This document shows positions 53,119 through 64,000 of a stretch of DNA of 64,000 nt, in pieces. How positions within the stretch are numbered: the first letter of the stretch is position 1; each line of letters begins with the position of its first letter. The stretch spans positions 540,487 to 604,486 of the forward strand of contig NW_026893686.1 in NCBI RefSeq assembly GCF_032452875.1, in the 5' to 3' direction. The DNA is from Bos javanicus. Its lineage: Eukaryota; Chordata; Mammalia; Artiodactyla; Bovidae. The translations under genes were made by a program, and so were the position numbers. Under the pieces are notes generated by a model. It worked only from the letters and a program-made list of their open reading frames with translations, was not told the origin of the DNA and did not search any database.

Positions 53119-53718
53119 TGTGCCGGGAGCCGGGGAGGCATTCCACTCTGGACAAAGGTCATGAGGAAGGAGGCTCGGCATACGCAAATGCGGGATCGAG
53201 CCTCAGGAGTCCACCCGGATATTCTCGAGCATCTCCCCCCAAAACCGGAGTCTGCCTACTGTATTGCTTTGTGCTCTCACCTCTGATTTCACTGGGGGCT
53301 GTCCCCCACCACCATCTCGCTCTCTCTGTCAAAGAGTTAACTTACAGCTCCAATTCATAAAGTTCCTTGTCATTCTTCCCTTTAACTTCCAGCTGAGTCT
53401 CCATCTGGAGCGCGGAACCCACCACGCTTACTAATTATGCCTGGGCTGCTAAGACCCACTCGAGAAGGTGTCTAGGGTGAGGCACCTTTCGCTATTCGAG
53501 AGGGCGCCTGCGGCCTACGTAAGTGGTGCAAACTTCTTGTCTTGAAGTTTGATTGGTCTTCCGCGTAAACCAAGCTACTCAGTCTCTTTTCTCCACCGAA
53601 TTTTCCTACTGAGCTCTCCTCATACTATTATTCTTGACATCTCTGATTAGCATATAAATAGTCGCCTAGGCCATCTCTCCTTCGAATACCCTGGATCAGT
53701 TGGGGCTGGTCCCCGGCA
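53119..53718 (+). mobile_element. LTR copy 36
   Basis: 600 bp, tract C6A4; next spacer is the 718 bp deletion type, A at the variable site. Confidence 0.88.
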
Positions 53719-54436
53719 GGTGGCGACCGAACAGGGACCTCAGGAGGCAATACTCAAAGAGCTGAGCAGACACGAACCACGCAATCAGCAGGCAATAAGC
53801 ATGGAGCTCAGCAGTGACGAATCATGCTGCTCAACTGGCAATAATCAAGCACGTGACCAGGCAGGAATCACGCAGCTCAGCTGGCAATTGTCAAGCAGAT
53901 GAGCCGACAGGAATCACGCAGCTCAGATGGCAATTGTCATGCAGATGAGCCGGCAGGAATCACGCAGCTCAGCAGGCCCTGATCACGTGACTCTGCAGGC
54001 ACTGATCACGTGGCTGATCAAGTCCAGATCACGTGACTGAGCATGCACTGATCACGTGGCTATCATGCACTGATGACGTGACTGCGCATGCACTGATGAC
54101 GTGGCTGATCGGGCACTGATCACATGGCTCATCATGCACTGATCACGTGTTTATCAGGCAATGATCAGTGACTGACAGGCGCTGATCATGGGACTGTGCA
54201 CGCACTGATCACGTGGCTATCATGCACTGATCACGTGACTGCGCATGCACTGATGACGTGGCTGATCAGGAACTGACCACCTGACTGCGCATGCAGTGAT
54301 CGTGGCTGGTCGTTCACTGATCACGTGTTTATCATACGGTGATCACGTGACTGAGAGGCGCTGATCACGTGACTGTGCCGTCAGTGATCACGTGGCTGAG
54401 CAGGCACTGATATCGTGACTGAGCATGCACTGATCA
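53719..54436. repeat. Spacer 36, same deletion as spacer 33
   Basis: The join lies at 54254-54270 and has the same sequence, GACGTGGCTGATCAGGAAC, as in spacer 33, followed by the same GACTGCGC variant. Two more bases are lost at GTGATCGTGGCTGG (54296-54309). A single deletion copied to a second place is likelier than two events. Confidence 0.85.
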
Positions 54437-55037
54437 TGTGCCGGGAGCCGGGAGGCATTCCACTCTGGACAAAGGTCATGAGGAAGGAGGCTCGGCATAC
54501 GCAAATGCGGGATCGAGCCTCAGGAGTCCACCCGGATATTCTCGAGCATCTCCCCCAAAAAAACCGGAGTCTGCCTACTGTATTGCTTTGTGCTCTCACC
54601 TCTGATTTCACTGGGGGCTGTCCCCCACCACCATCTCGCTCTCTCTGTCAAAGAGTTAACTTACAGCTCCAATTCATAAAGTTCCTTGTCATTCTTCCCT
54701 TTAACTTCCAGCTGAGTCTCCATCTGGAGCGCGGAACCCACCACGCTTACTAATTATGCCTGGGCTGCTAAGACCCACTCGAGAAGGTGTCTAGGGTGAG
54801 GCACCTTTCGCTATTCGAGAGGGCGCCTGCGGCCTACGTAAGTGGTGCAAACTTCTTGTCTTGAAGTTTGATTGGTCTTCCGCGTAAACCAAGCTACTCA
54901 GTCTCTTTTCTCCACCGAATTTTCCTACTGAGCTCTCCTCATACTATTATTCTTGACATCTCTGATTAGCATATAAATAGTCGCCTAGGCCATCTCTCCT
55001 TCGAATACCCTGGATCAGTTGGGGCTGGTCCCCGGCA
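54437..55037 (+). mobile_element. LTR copy 37
   Basis: 601 bp, tract C5A7, and GCCGGGAGGC for GCCGGGGAGGC near the 5' end (one G lost). Next spacer 809 bp, A at the variable site. Confidence 0.88.
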
Positions 55038-55846
55038 GGTGGCGACCGAACAGGGACCTCAGGAGGCAATACTCAAAGAGCTGAGCAGACACGAACCACG
55101 CAATCAGCAGGCAATAAGCATGGAGCTCAGCAGTGACGAATCATGCTGCTCAACTGGCAATAATCAAGCACGTGACCAGGCAGGAATCACGCAGCTCAGC
55201 TGGCAATTGTCAAGCAGATGAGCCGACAGGAATCACGCAGCTCAGATGGCAATTGTCATGCAGATGAGCCGGCAGGAATCACGCAGCTCAGCAGGCCCTG
55301 ATCACGTGACTCTGCAGGCACTGATCACGTGGCTGATCAAGTCCAGATCACGTGACTGAGCATGCACTGATCACGTGGCTATCATGCACTGATGACGTGA
55401 CTGCGCATGCACTGATGACGTGGCTGATCGGGCACTGATCACATGGCTCATCATGCACTGATCACGTGTTTATCAGGCAATGATCAGTGACTGACAGGCG
55501 CTGATCATGGGACTGTGCACGCACTGATCACGTGGCTATCATGCACTGATCACGTGACTGCGCATGCACTGATGACGTGGCTGTTCGGGCACTGATCACG
55601 TGTTTATCAGGCAGTGATCAGTGACTGACAGGCGCTGATCAGGGGACTGTGCACGCACTGATCAGGTGGCTGATCAGGAACTGACCACCTGACCGCGCAT
55701 GCAGTGATCACGTGGCTGGTCGTTCACTGATCACGTGTTTATCATACGGTGATCACGTGACTGAGAGGCGCTGATCACGTGACTGTGCCGTCAGTGATCA
55801 CGTGGCTGAGCAGGCACTGATATCGTGACTGAGCATGCACTGATCA

Positions 55847-56446
55847 TGTGCCGGGAGCCGGGGAGGCATTCCACTCTGGACAAAGGTCATGAGGAAGGAG
55901 GCTCGGCATACGCAAATGCGGGATCGAGCCTCAGGAGTCCACCCGGATATTCTCGAGCATCTCCCCCAAAAACCGGAGTCTGCCTACTGTATTGCTTTGT
56001 GCTCTCACCTCTGATTTCACTGGGGGCTGTCCCCCACCACCATCTCGCTCTCTCTGTCAAAGAGTTAACTTACAGCTCCAATTCATAAAGTTCCTTGTCA
56101 TTCTTCCCTTTAACTTCCAGCTGAGTCTCCATCTGGAGCGCGGAACCCACCACGCTTACTAATTATGCCTGGGCTGCTAAGACCCACTCGAGAAGGTGTC
56201 TAGGGTGAGGCACCTTTCGCTATTCGAGAGGGCGCCTGCGGCCTACGTAAGTGGTGCAAACTTCTTGTCTTGAAGTTTGATTGGTCTTCCGCGTAAACCA
56301 AGCTACTCAGTCTCTTTTCTCCACCGAATTTTCCTACTGAGCTCTCCTCATACTATTATTCTTGACATCTCTGATTAGCATATAAATAGTCGCCTAGGCC
56401 ATCTCTCCTTCGAATACCCTGGATCAGTTGGGGCTGGTCCCCGGCA
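55847..56446 (+). mobile_element. LTR copy 38
   Basis: 600 bp, tract C5A5; next spacer 809 bp, A at the variable site. Confidence 0.88.
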
Positions 56447-57255
56447 GGTGGCGACCGAACAGGGACCTCAGGAGGCAATACTCAAAGAGCTGAGCAGACA
56501 CGAACCACGCAATCAGCAGGCAATAAGCATGGAGCTCAGCAGTGACGAATCATGCTGCTCAACTGGCAATAATCAAGCACGTGACCAGGCAGGAATCACG
56601 CAGCTCAGCTGGCAATTGTCAAGCAGATGAGCCGACAGGAATCACGCAGCTCAGATGGCAATTGTCATGCAGATGAGCCGGCAGGAATCACGCAGCTCAG
56701 CAGGCCCTGATCACGTGACTCTGCAGGCACTGATCACGTGGCTGATCAAGTCCAGATCACGTGACTGAGCATGCACTGATCACGTGGCTATCATGCACTG
56801 ATGACGTGACTGCGCATGCACTGATGACGTGGCTGATCGGGCACTGATCACATGGCTCATCATGCACTGATCACGTGTTTATCAGGCAATGATCAGTGAC
56901 TGACAGGCGCTGATCATGGGACTGTGCACGCACTGATCACGTGGCTATCATGCACTGATCACGTGACTGCGCATGCACTGATGACGTGGCTGTTCGGGCA
57001 CTGATCACGTGTTTATCAGGCAGTGATCAGTGACTGACAGGCGCTGATCAGGGGACTGTGCACGCACTGATCAGGTGGCTGATCAGGAACTGACCACCTG
57101 ACCGCGCATGCAGTGATCACGTGGCTGGTCGTTCACTGATCACGTGTTTATCATACGGTGATCACGTGACTGAGAGGCGCTGATCACGTGACTGTGCCGT
57201 CAGTGATCACGTGGCTGAGCAGGCACTGATATCGTGACTGAGCATGCACTGATCA

Positions 57256-57858
57256 TGTGCCGGGAGCCGGGGAGGCATTCCACTCTGGACAAAGGTCATG
57301 AGGAAGGAGGCTCGGCATACGCAAATGCGGGATCGAGCCTCAGGAGTCCACCCGGATATTCTCGAGCATCTCCCCCCAAAAAAACCGGAGTCTGCCTACT
57401 GTATTGCTTTGTGCTCTCACCTCTGATTTCACTGGGGGCTGTCCCCCACCACCATCTCGCTCTCTCTGTCAAAGAGTTAACTTACAGCTCCAATTCATAA
57501 AGTTCCTTGTCATTCTTCCCTTTAACTTCCAGCTGAGTCTCCATCTGGAGCGCGGAACCCACCACGCTTACTAATTATGCCTGGGCTGCTAAGACCCACT
57601 CGAGAAGGTGTCTAGGGTGAGGCACCTTTCGCTATTCGAGAGGGCGCCTGCGGCCTACGTAAGTGGTGCAAACTTCTTGTCTTGAAGTTTGATTGGTCTT
57701 CCGCGTAAACCAAGCTACTCAGTCTCTTTTCTCCACCGAATTTTCCTACTGAGCTCTCCTCATACTATTATTCTTGACATCTCTGATTAGCATATAAATA
57801 GTCGCCTAGGCCATCTCTCCTTCGAATACCCTGGATCAGTTGGGGCTGGTCCCCGGCA
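57256..57858 (+). mobile_element. LTR copy 39
   Basis: 603 bp, tract C6A7; next spacer 809 bp, A at the variable site. Confidence 0.88.
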
Positions 57859-58667
57859 GGTGGCGACCGAACAGGGACCTCAGGAGGCAATACTCAAAGA
57901 GCTGAGCAGACACGAACCACGCAATCAGCAGGCAATAAGCATGGAGCTCAGCAGTGACGAATCATGCTGCTCAACTGGCAATAATCAAGCACGTGACCAG
58001 GCAGGAATCACGCAGCTCAGCTGGCAATTGTCAAGCAGATGAGCCGACAGGAATCACGCAGCTCAGATGGCAATTGTCATGCAGATGAGCCGGCAGGAAT
58101 CACGCAGCTCAGCAGGCCCTGATCACGTGACTCTGCAGGCACTGATCACGTGGCTGATCAAGTCCAGATCACGTGACTGAGCATGCACTGATCACGTGGC
58201 TATCATGCACTGATGACGTGACTGCGCATGCACTGATGACGTGGCTGATCGGGCACTGATCACATGGCTCATCATGCACTGATCACGTGTTTATCAGGCA
58301 ATGATCAGTGACTGACAGGCGCTGATCATGGGACTGTGCACGCACTGATCACGTGGCTATCATGCACTGATCACGTGACTGCGCATGCACTGATGACGTG
58401 GCTGTTCGGGCACTGATCACGTGTTTATCAGGCAGTGATCAGTGACTGACAGGCGCTGATCAGGGGACTGTGCACGCACTGATCAGGTGGCTGATCAGGA
58501 ACTGACCACCTGACCGCGCATGCAGTGATCACGTGGCTGGTCGTTCACTGATCACGTGTTTATCATACGGTGATCACGTGACTGAGAGGCGCTGATCACG
58601 TGACTGTGCCGTCAGTGATCACGTGGCTGAGCAGGCACTGATATCGTGACTGAGCATGCACTGATCA

Positions 58668-59268
58668 TGTGCCGGGAGCCGGGGAGGCATTCCACTCTGG
58701 ACAAAGGTCATGAGGAAGGAGGCTCGGCATACGCAAATGCGGGATCGAGCCTCAGGAGTCCACCCGGATATTCTCGAGCATCTCCCCCAAAAAACCGGAG
58801 TCTGCCTACTGTATTGCTTTGTGCTCTCACCTCTGATTTCACTGGGGGCTGTCCCCCACCACCATCTCGCTCTCTCTGTCAAAGAGTTAACTTACAGCTC
58901 CAATTCATAAAGTTCCTTGTCATTCTTCCCTTTAACTTCCAGCTGAGTCTCCATCTGGAGCGCGGAACCCACCACGCTTACTAATTATGCCTGGGCTGCT
59001 AAGACCCACTCGAGAAGGTGTCTAGGGTGAGGCACCTTTCGCTATTCGAGAGGGCGCCTGCGGCCTACGTAAGTGGTGCAAACTTCTTGTCTTGAAGTTT
59101 GATTGGTCTTCCGCGTAAACCAAGCTACTCAGTCTCTTTTCTCCACCGAATTTTCCTACTGAGCTCTCCTCATACTATTATTCTTGACATCTCTGATTAG
59201 CATATAAATAGTCGCCTAGGCCATCTCTCCTTCGAATACCCTGGATCAGTTGGGGCTGGTCCCCGGCA
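58668..59268 (+). mobile_element. LTR copy 40
   Basis: 601 bp, tract C5A6; next spacer 809 bp, A at the variable site. Confidence 0.88.
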
Positions 59269-60077
59269 GGTGGCGACCGAACAGGGACCTCAGGAGGCAA
59301 TACTCAAAGAGCTGAGCAGACACGAACCACGCAATCAGCAGGCAATAAGCATGGAGCTCAGCAGTGACGAATCATGCTGCTCAACTGGCAATAATCAAGC
59401 ACGTGACCAGGCAGGAATCACGCAGCTCAGCTGGCAATTGTCAAGCAGATGAGCCGACAGGAATCACGCAGCTCAGATGGCAATTGTCATGCAGATGAGC
59501 CGGCAGGAATCACGCAGCTCAGCAGGCCCTGATCACGTGACTCTGCAGGCACTGATCACGTGGCTGATCAAGTCCAGATCACGTGACTGAGCATGCACTG
59601 ATCACGTGGCTATCATGCACTGATGACGTGACTGCGCATGCACTGATGACGTGGCTGATCGGGCACTGATCACATGGCTCATCATGCACTGATCACGTGT
59701 TTATCAGGCAATGATCAGTGACTGACAGGCGCTGATCATGGGACTGTGCACGCACTGATCACGTGGCTATCATGCACTGATCACGTGACTGCGCATGCAC
59801 TGATGACGTGGCTGTTCGGGCACTGATCACGTGTTTATCAGGCAGTGATCAGTGACTGACAGGCGCTGATCAGGGGACTGTGCACGCACTGATCAGGTGG
59901 CTGATCAGGAACTGACCACCTGACCGCGCATGCAGTGATCACGTGGCTGGTCGTTCACTGATCACGTGTTTATCATACGGTGATCACGTGACTGAGAGGC
60001 GCTGATCACGTGACTGTGCCGTCAGTGATCACGTGGCTGAGCAGGCACTGATATCGTGACTGAGCATGCACTGATCA

Positions 60078-60677
60078 TGTGCCGGGAGCCGGGGAGGCAT
60101 TCCACTCTGGACAAAGGTCATGAGGAAGGAGGCTCGGCATACGCAAATGCGGGATCGAGCCTCAGGAGTCCACCCGGATATTCTCGAGCATCTCCCCCAA
60201 AAACCAGAGTCTGCCTACTGTATTGCTTTGTGCTCTCACCTCTGATTTCACTGGGGGCTGTCCCCCACCACCATCTCGCTCTCTCTGTCAAAGAGTTAAC
60301 TTACAGCTCCAATTCATAAAGTTCCTTGTCATTCTTCCCTTTAACTTCCAGCTGAGTCTCCATCTGGAGCGCGGAACCCACCACGCTTACTAATTATGCC
60401 TGGGCTGCTAAGACCCACTCGAGAAGGTGTCTAGGGTGAGGCACCTTTCGCTATTCGAGAGGGCGCCTGCGGCCTACGTAAGTGGTGCAAACTTCTTGTC
60501 TTGAAGTTTGATTGGTCTTCCGCGTAAACCAAGCTACTCAGTCTCTTTTCTCCACCGAATTTTCCTACTGAGCTCTCCTCATACTATTATTCTTGACATC
60601 TCTGATTAGCATATAAATAGTCGCCTAGGCCATCTCTCCTTCGAATACCCTGGATCAGTTGGGGCTGGTCCCCGGCA
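60078..60677 (+). mobile_element. LTR copy 41
   Basis: 600 bp, tract C5A5 followed by CCAGAG in place of CCGGAG. Next spacer is 809 bp but carries private changes: GGAGGCGATAC, GAGCAGGCACTG, GATCGCGTGAC, GGGAACTGATCACCTG, GATGACGTGACTGTGCC and TCACCTGGCTGAG. Confidence 0.88.
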
Positions 60678-61486
60678 GGTGGCGACCGAACAGGGACCTC
60701 AGGAGGCGATACTCAAAGAGCTGAGCAGACACGAACCACGCAATCAGCAGGCAATAAGCATGGAGCTCAGCAGTGACGAATCATGCTGCTCAACTGGCAA
60801 TAATCAAGCACGTGACCAGGCAGGAATCACGCAGCTCAGCTGGCAATTGTCAAGCAGATGAGCCGACAGGAATCACGCAGCTCAGATGGCAATTGTCATG
60901 CAGATGAGCCGGCAGGAATCACGCAGCTCAGCAGGCCCTGATCACGTGACTCTGCAGGCACTGATCACGTGGCTGATCAAGTCCAGATCACGTGACTGAG
61001 CAGGCACTGATCACGTGGCTATCATGCACTGATGACGTGACTGCGCATGCACTGATGACGTGGCTGATCAGGCACTGATCACATGGCTCATCATGCACTG
61101 ATCACGTGTTTATCAGGCAATGATCAGTGACTGACAGGCGCTGATCATGGGACTGTGCACGCACTGATCACGTGGCTATCATGCACTGATCGCGTGACTG
61201 CGCATGCACTGATGACGTGGCTGTTCGGGAACTGATCACCTGTTTATCAGGCAGTGATCAGTGACTGACAGGCGCTGATCAGGGGACTGTGCACGCACTG
61301 ATCAGGTGGCTGATCAGGAACTGACCACCTGACCGCGCATGCAGTGATCACGTGGCTGGTCGTTCACTGATCACGTGTTTATCATACGGTGATCACGTGA
61401 CTGAGAGGCGCTGATGACGTGACTGTGCCGTCAGTGATCACCTGGCTGAGCAGGCACTGATATCGTGACTGAGCATGCACTGATCA

Positions 61487-62090
61487 TGTGCCGGGAGCCG
61501 GGGAGGCATTCCACTCTGGACAAAGGTCATGAGGAAGGAGGCTCGGCATACGCAAATGCGGGATCGAGCCTCAGGAGTCCACCCGGATATTCTCGAGCAT
61601 CTCCCCACAAAAAAACCCGAAGTCTGCCTACTGTATTGCTTTGTGCTCTCACCTCTGATTTCACTGGGGGCTGTCCCCCACCACCATCTCGCTCTCTCTG
61701 TCAAAGAGTTAACTTACAGCTCCAATTCATAAAGTTCCTTGTCATTCTTCCCTTTAACTTCCAGCTGAGTCTCCATCTGGAGCGCGGAACCCACCACGCT
61801 TACTAATTATGCCTGGGCTGCTAAGACCCACTCGAGAAGGTGTCTAGGGTGAGGCACCTTTCGCTATTCGAGAGGGCGCCTGCGGCCTACGTAAGTGGTG
61901 CAAACTTCTTGTCTTGAAGTTTGATTGGTCTTCCGCGTAAACCAAGCTACTCAGTCTCTTTTCTCCACCGAATTTTCCTACTGAGCTCTCCTCATACTAT
62001 TATTCTTGACATCTCTGATTAGCATATAAATAGTCGCCTAGGCCATCTCTCCTTCGAATACCCTGGATCAGTTGGGGCTGGTCCCCGGCA
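61487..62090 (+). mobile_element. LTR copy 42
   Basis: 604 bp, the longest. The C/A tract is broken up (CCCCACAAAAAAACCCGAAG). Next spacer is 809 bp with CAAGTACAG, CTGTTAGGGC, GATCACTTG, GTGCAGGCACTG, TCATAGGGTG and TCACCTGGCTGAG changes. Confidence 0.88.
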
Positions 62091-62899
62091 GGTGGCGACC
62101 GAACAGGGACCTCAGGAGGCAATACTCAAAGAGCTGAGCAGACACGAACCACGCAATCAGCAGGCAATAAGCATGGAGCTCAGCAGTGACGAATCATGCT
62201 GCTCAACTGGCAATAATCAAGCACGTGACCAGGCAGGAATCACGCAGCTCAGCTGGCAATTGTCAAGCAGATGAGCCGACAGGAATCACGCAGCTCAGAT
62301 GGCAATTGTCATGCAGATGAGCCGGCAGGAATCACGCAGCTCAGCAGGCCCTGATCACGTGACTCTGCAGGCACTGATCACGTGGCTGATCAAGTACAGA
62401 TCACGTGACTGAGCATGCACTGATCACGTGGCTATCATGCACTGATGACGTGACTGCGCATGCACTGATGACGTGGCTGATCAGGCACTGATCACATGGC
62501 TCATCATGCACTGATCACGTGTTTATCAGGCAATGATCAGTGACTGACAGGCGCTGATCATGGGACTGTGCACGCACTGATCACGTGGCTATCATGCACT
62601 GATCACGTGACTGCGCATGCACTGATGACGTGGCTGTTAGGGCACTGATCACTTGTTTATCAGGCAGTGATCAGTGACTGACAGGCGCTGATCAGGGGAC
62701 TGTGCAGGCACTGATCAGGTGGCTGATCAGGAACTGACCACCTGACCGCGCATGCAGTGATCACGTGGCTGGTCGTTCACTGATCACGTGTTTATCATAG
62801 GGTGATCACGTGACTGAGAGGCGCTGATCACGTGACTGTGCCGTCAGTGATCACCTGGCTGAGCAGGCACTGATATCGTGACTGAGCATGCACTGATCA

Positions 62900-63499
62900 T
62901 GTGCCGGGAGCCGGGGAGGCATTCCACTCTGGACAAAGGTCATGAGGAAGGAGGCTCGGCATACGCAAATGCGGGATCGAGCCTCAGGAGTCCACCCGGA
63001 TATTCTCGAGCATCTCCCCCAAAAAACCAGAGTCTGCCTACTGTATTGCTTTGTGCTCTCACCTCTGATTTCACTGGGGGCTGTCCCCCACCACCATCTC
63101 GCTCTCTCTGTCAAAGAGTTAACTTACAGCTCCAATTCATAAAGTTCCTTGTCATTCTTCCCTTTAACTTCCAGCTGAGTCTCCATCTGGAGCGCGGAAC
63201 CCACCACGCTTACTAATTATGCCTGGGCTGCTAAGACCCACTCGAGAAGGTGTCTAGGGTGAGGCACCTTTCGCTATTCGAGAGGGCGCCTGCGGCCTAC
63301 GTAAGTGGTGCAAACTTCTTGTCTTGAAGTTTGATTGGTCTTCCGCGTAAACCAAGCTACTCAGTCTCTTTCTCCACCGAATTTTCCTACTGAGCTCTCC
63401 TCATACTATTATTCTTGACATCTCTGATTAGCATATAAATAGTCGCCTAGGCCATCTCTCCTTCGAATACCCTGGATCAGTTGGGGCTGGTCCCCGGCA
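62900..63499 (+). mobile_element. LTR copy 43 (last in window)
   Basis: 600 bp, tract C5A6 followed by CCAGAG, and one T lost in GTCTCTTTCTCC (near 63370). It resembles copy 41 more than copy 42: CCAGAG here and GGAGGCGATAC just downstream. Confidence 0.88.
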
Positions 63500-64000
63500 G
63501 GTGGCGACCGAACAGGGACCTCAGGAGGCGATACTCAAAGAGCTGAGCAGACACGAACCACGCAATCAGCAGGCAATAAGCATGGAGCTCAGCAGTGACG
63601 AATCATGCTGCTCAACTGGCAATAATCAAGCACGTGACCAGGCAGGAATCACGCAGCTCAGCTGGCAATTGTCAAGCAGATGAGCCGACAGGAATCACGC
63701 AGCTCAGATGGCAATTGTCATGCAGATGAGCCGGCAGGAATCACGCAGCTCAGCAGGCCCTGATCACGTGACTCTGCAGGCACTGATCACGTGGCTGATC
63801 AAGTACAGATCACGTGACTGAGCATGCACTGATCACGTGGCTATCATGCACTGATGACGTGACTGCGCATGCACTGATGCACACGTGGCTGATGGGCACT
63901 GATCACATGGCTCATCGTACTGATCATGTTTATCAGGCAATGATCAGTGACTGACGAAACGCTGATCAGGGACTGTGCAGCACTGATCACGTGGCTATCT
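63500..64000. repeat. Spacer 43, incomplete and scrambled at its end
   Basis: It begins normally, with the primer binding site at 63502-63519 and the 46 bp-type repeats. From 63879 (CTGATGCACACGTGGCTGATG) units are shortened or altered, for example CTCATCGTACTGATCATG and CTGACGAAACGCTG. It then ends with the window. The style is like the irregular tracts in spacers 23, 27 and 29. Confidence 0.8.

Larger units (their letters stand above)
3180..64000 (+). repeat. Macro-array of about 1.41 kb LTR-plus-satellite units
   Basis: Forty-three units lie head to tail. Start-to-start spacing is 1407-1413 bp for most; exceptions between LTR 3' ends are 1426, 1502, 1724, 1647, 1322 and 1319 bp. Each unit consists of an LTR, GG, a primer binding site, five 45-46 bp repeats and degenerate 22-23 bp units. 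The uniformity points to recent amplification of one founder composite, by unequal exchange or a rolling-circle route; that is inference. The array runs off the right end of the window. Confidence 0.95.

Noticed and set aside
3131..63683. Recurring open frames of 60-113 codons on both strands in every unit
   Set aside because: They overlap LTR and primer binding site sequence, several need GTG starts, their reading shifts with the C/A tract, and none has a recognisable domain. Their recurrence only reflects the DNA repeat.
1..64000. CENP-B box or other named centromere motif
   Set aside because: I looked for the TTCG...CGGGA pattern by eye and found none. A motif scan would be needed to be sure.
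3180..64000. Remains of gag, pol or env in the spacers
   Set aside because: Spacers are wholly explained by 22-23 and 46 bp repeats; no retroviral coding sequence is visible.
1..64000. Bacterial operons, riboswitches or terminators
   Set aside because: There are no coding genes, and the sequence is a eukaryotic satellite with an LTR. The hairpins found are short LTR-internal palindromes.

Overview
The window holds no credible protein-coding gene, tRNA or rRNA. It is satellite DNA from a eukaryotic, almost certainly ruminant, genome. The base repeat is a 22-23 bp unit built on TGATCACGTGAC / TGATCATGCAC. This matches my memory of the prototype behind several cattle satellites (the 1.706, 1.709 and 1.711 density families). 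The other component is a class II (ERVK/betaretrovirus-like) LTR of the kind known from cattle. Bos or a close bovid is therefore the best guess; I could not run a search.

Layout: (1) 1-2540 is a simple array of the 22-23 bp unit, with several spacer variants in a loosely periodic order. (2) 2541-3179 is a diverged transitional unit in the same sequence as the later inter-LTR spacers, but with no LTR where one would sit. (3) 3180-64000 is a head-to-tail macro-array, all on the + strand, of about 1.41 kb units. Each unit has a 598-604 bp LTR (TG...CA), 2 bp, an 18-base lysine-tRNA type primer binding site, and then an 809 bp spacer. The spacer starts with five 45-46 bp repeats (twice 23) and continues with degenerate 22-23 bp units up to the next LTR. 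There are 43 LTRs. The LTRs look nearly identical, with most length variation in one C/A tract. Of the 42 complete spacers, 36 are exactly 809 bp.

Exceptions: spacer 1 (+14 bp), spacer 23 (+90), spacer 27 (+316), spacer 29 (+239), spacers 33 and 36 (the same deletion of about 89 bp), and the last 122 bases. Spacers 23, 27, 29 and the right end contain scrambled 22-23 bp sequence quite unlike the uniform rest. These are either true recombination scars or poorly assembled patches.

Most interesting inference: one LTR plus primer binding site entered or was captured by a 23 bp-type satellite, with short shared sequence at both joins and no target-site duplication. The composite was then amplified as a unit. 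An LTR-free version of the same site survives at the left edge of the array. As a result, every 1.41 kb carries one TATA-containing LTR next to roughly 0.8 kb of satellite, and CACGTG E-boxes recur throughout the satellite parts. Nothing in the window encodes a protein that would act on this; any function would be at the DNA or noncoding-RNA level.
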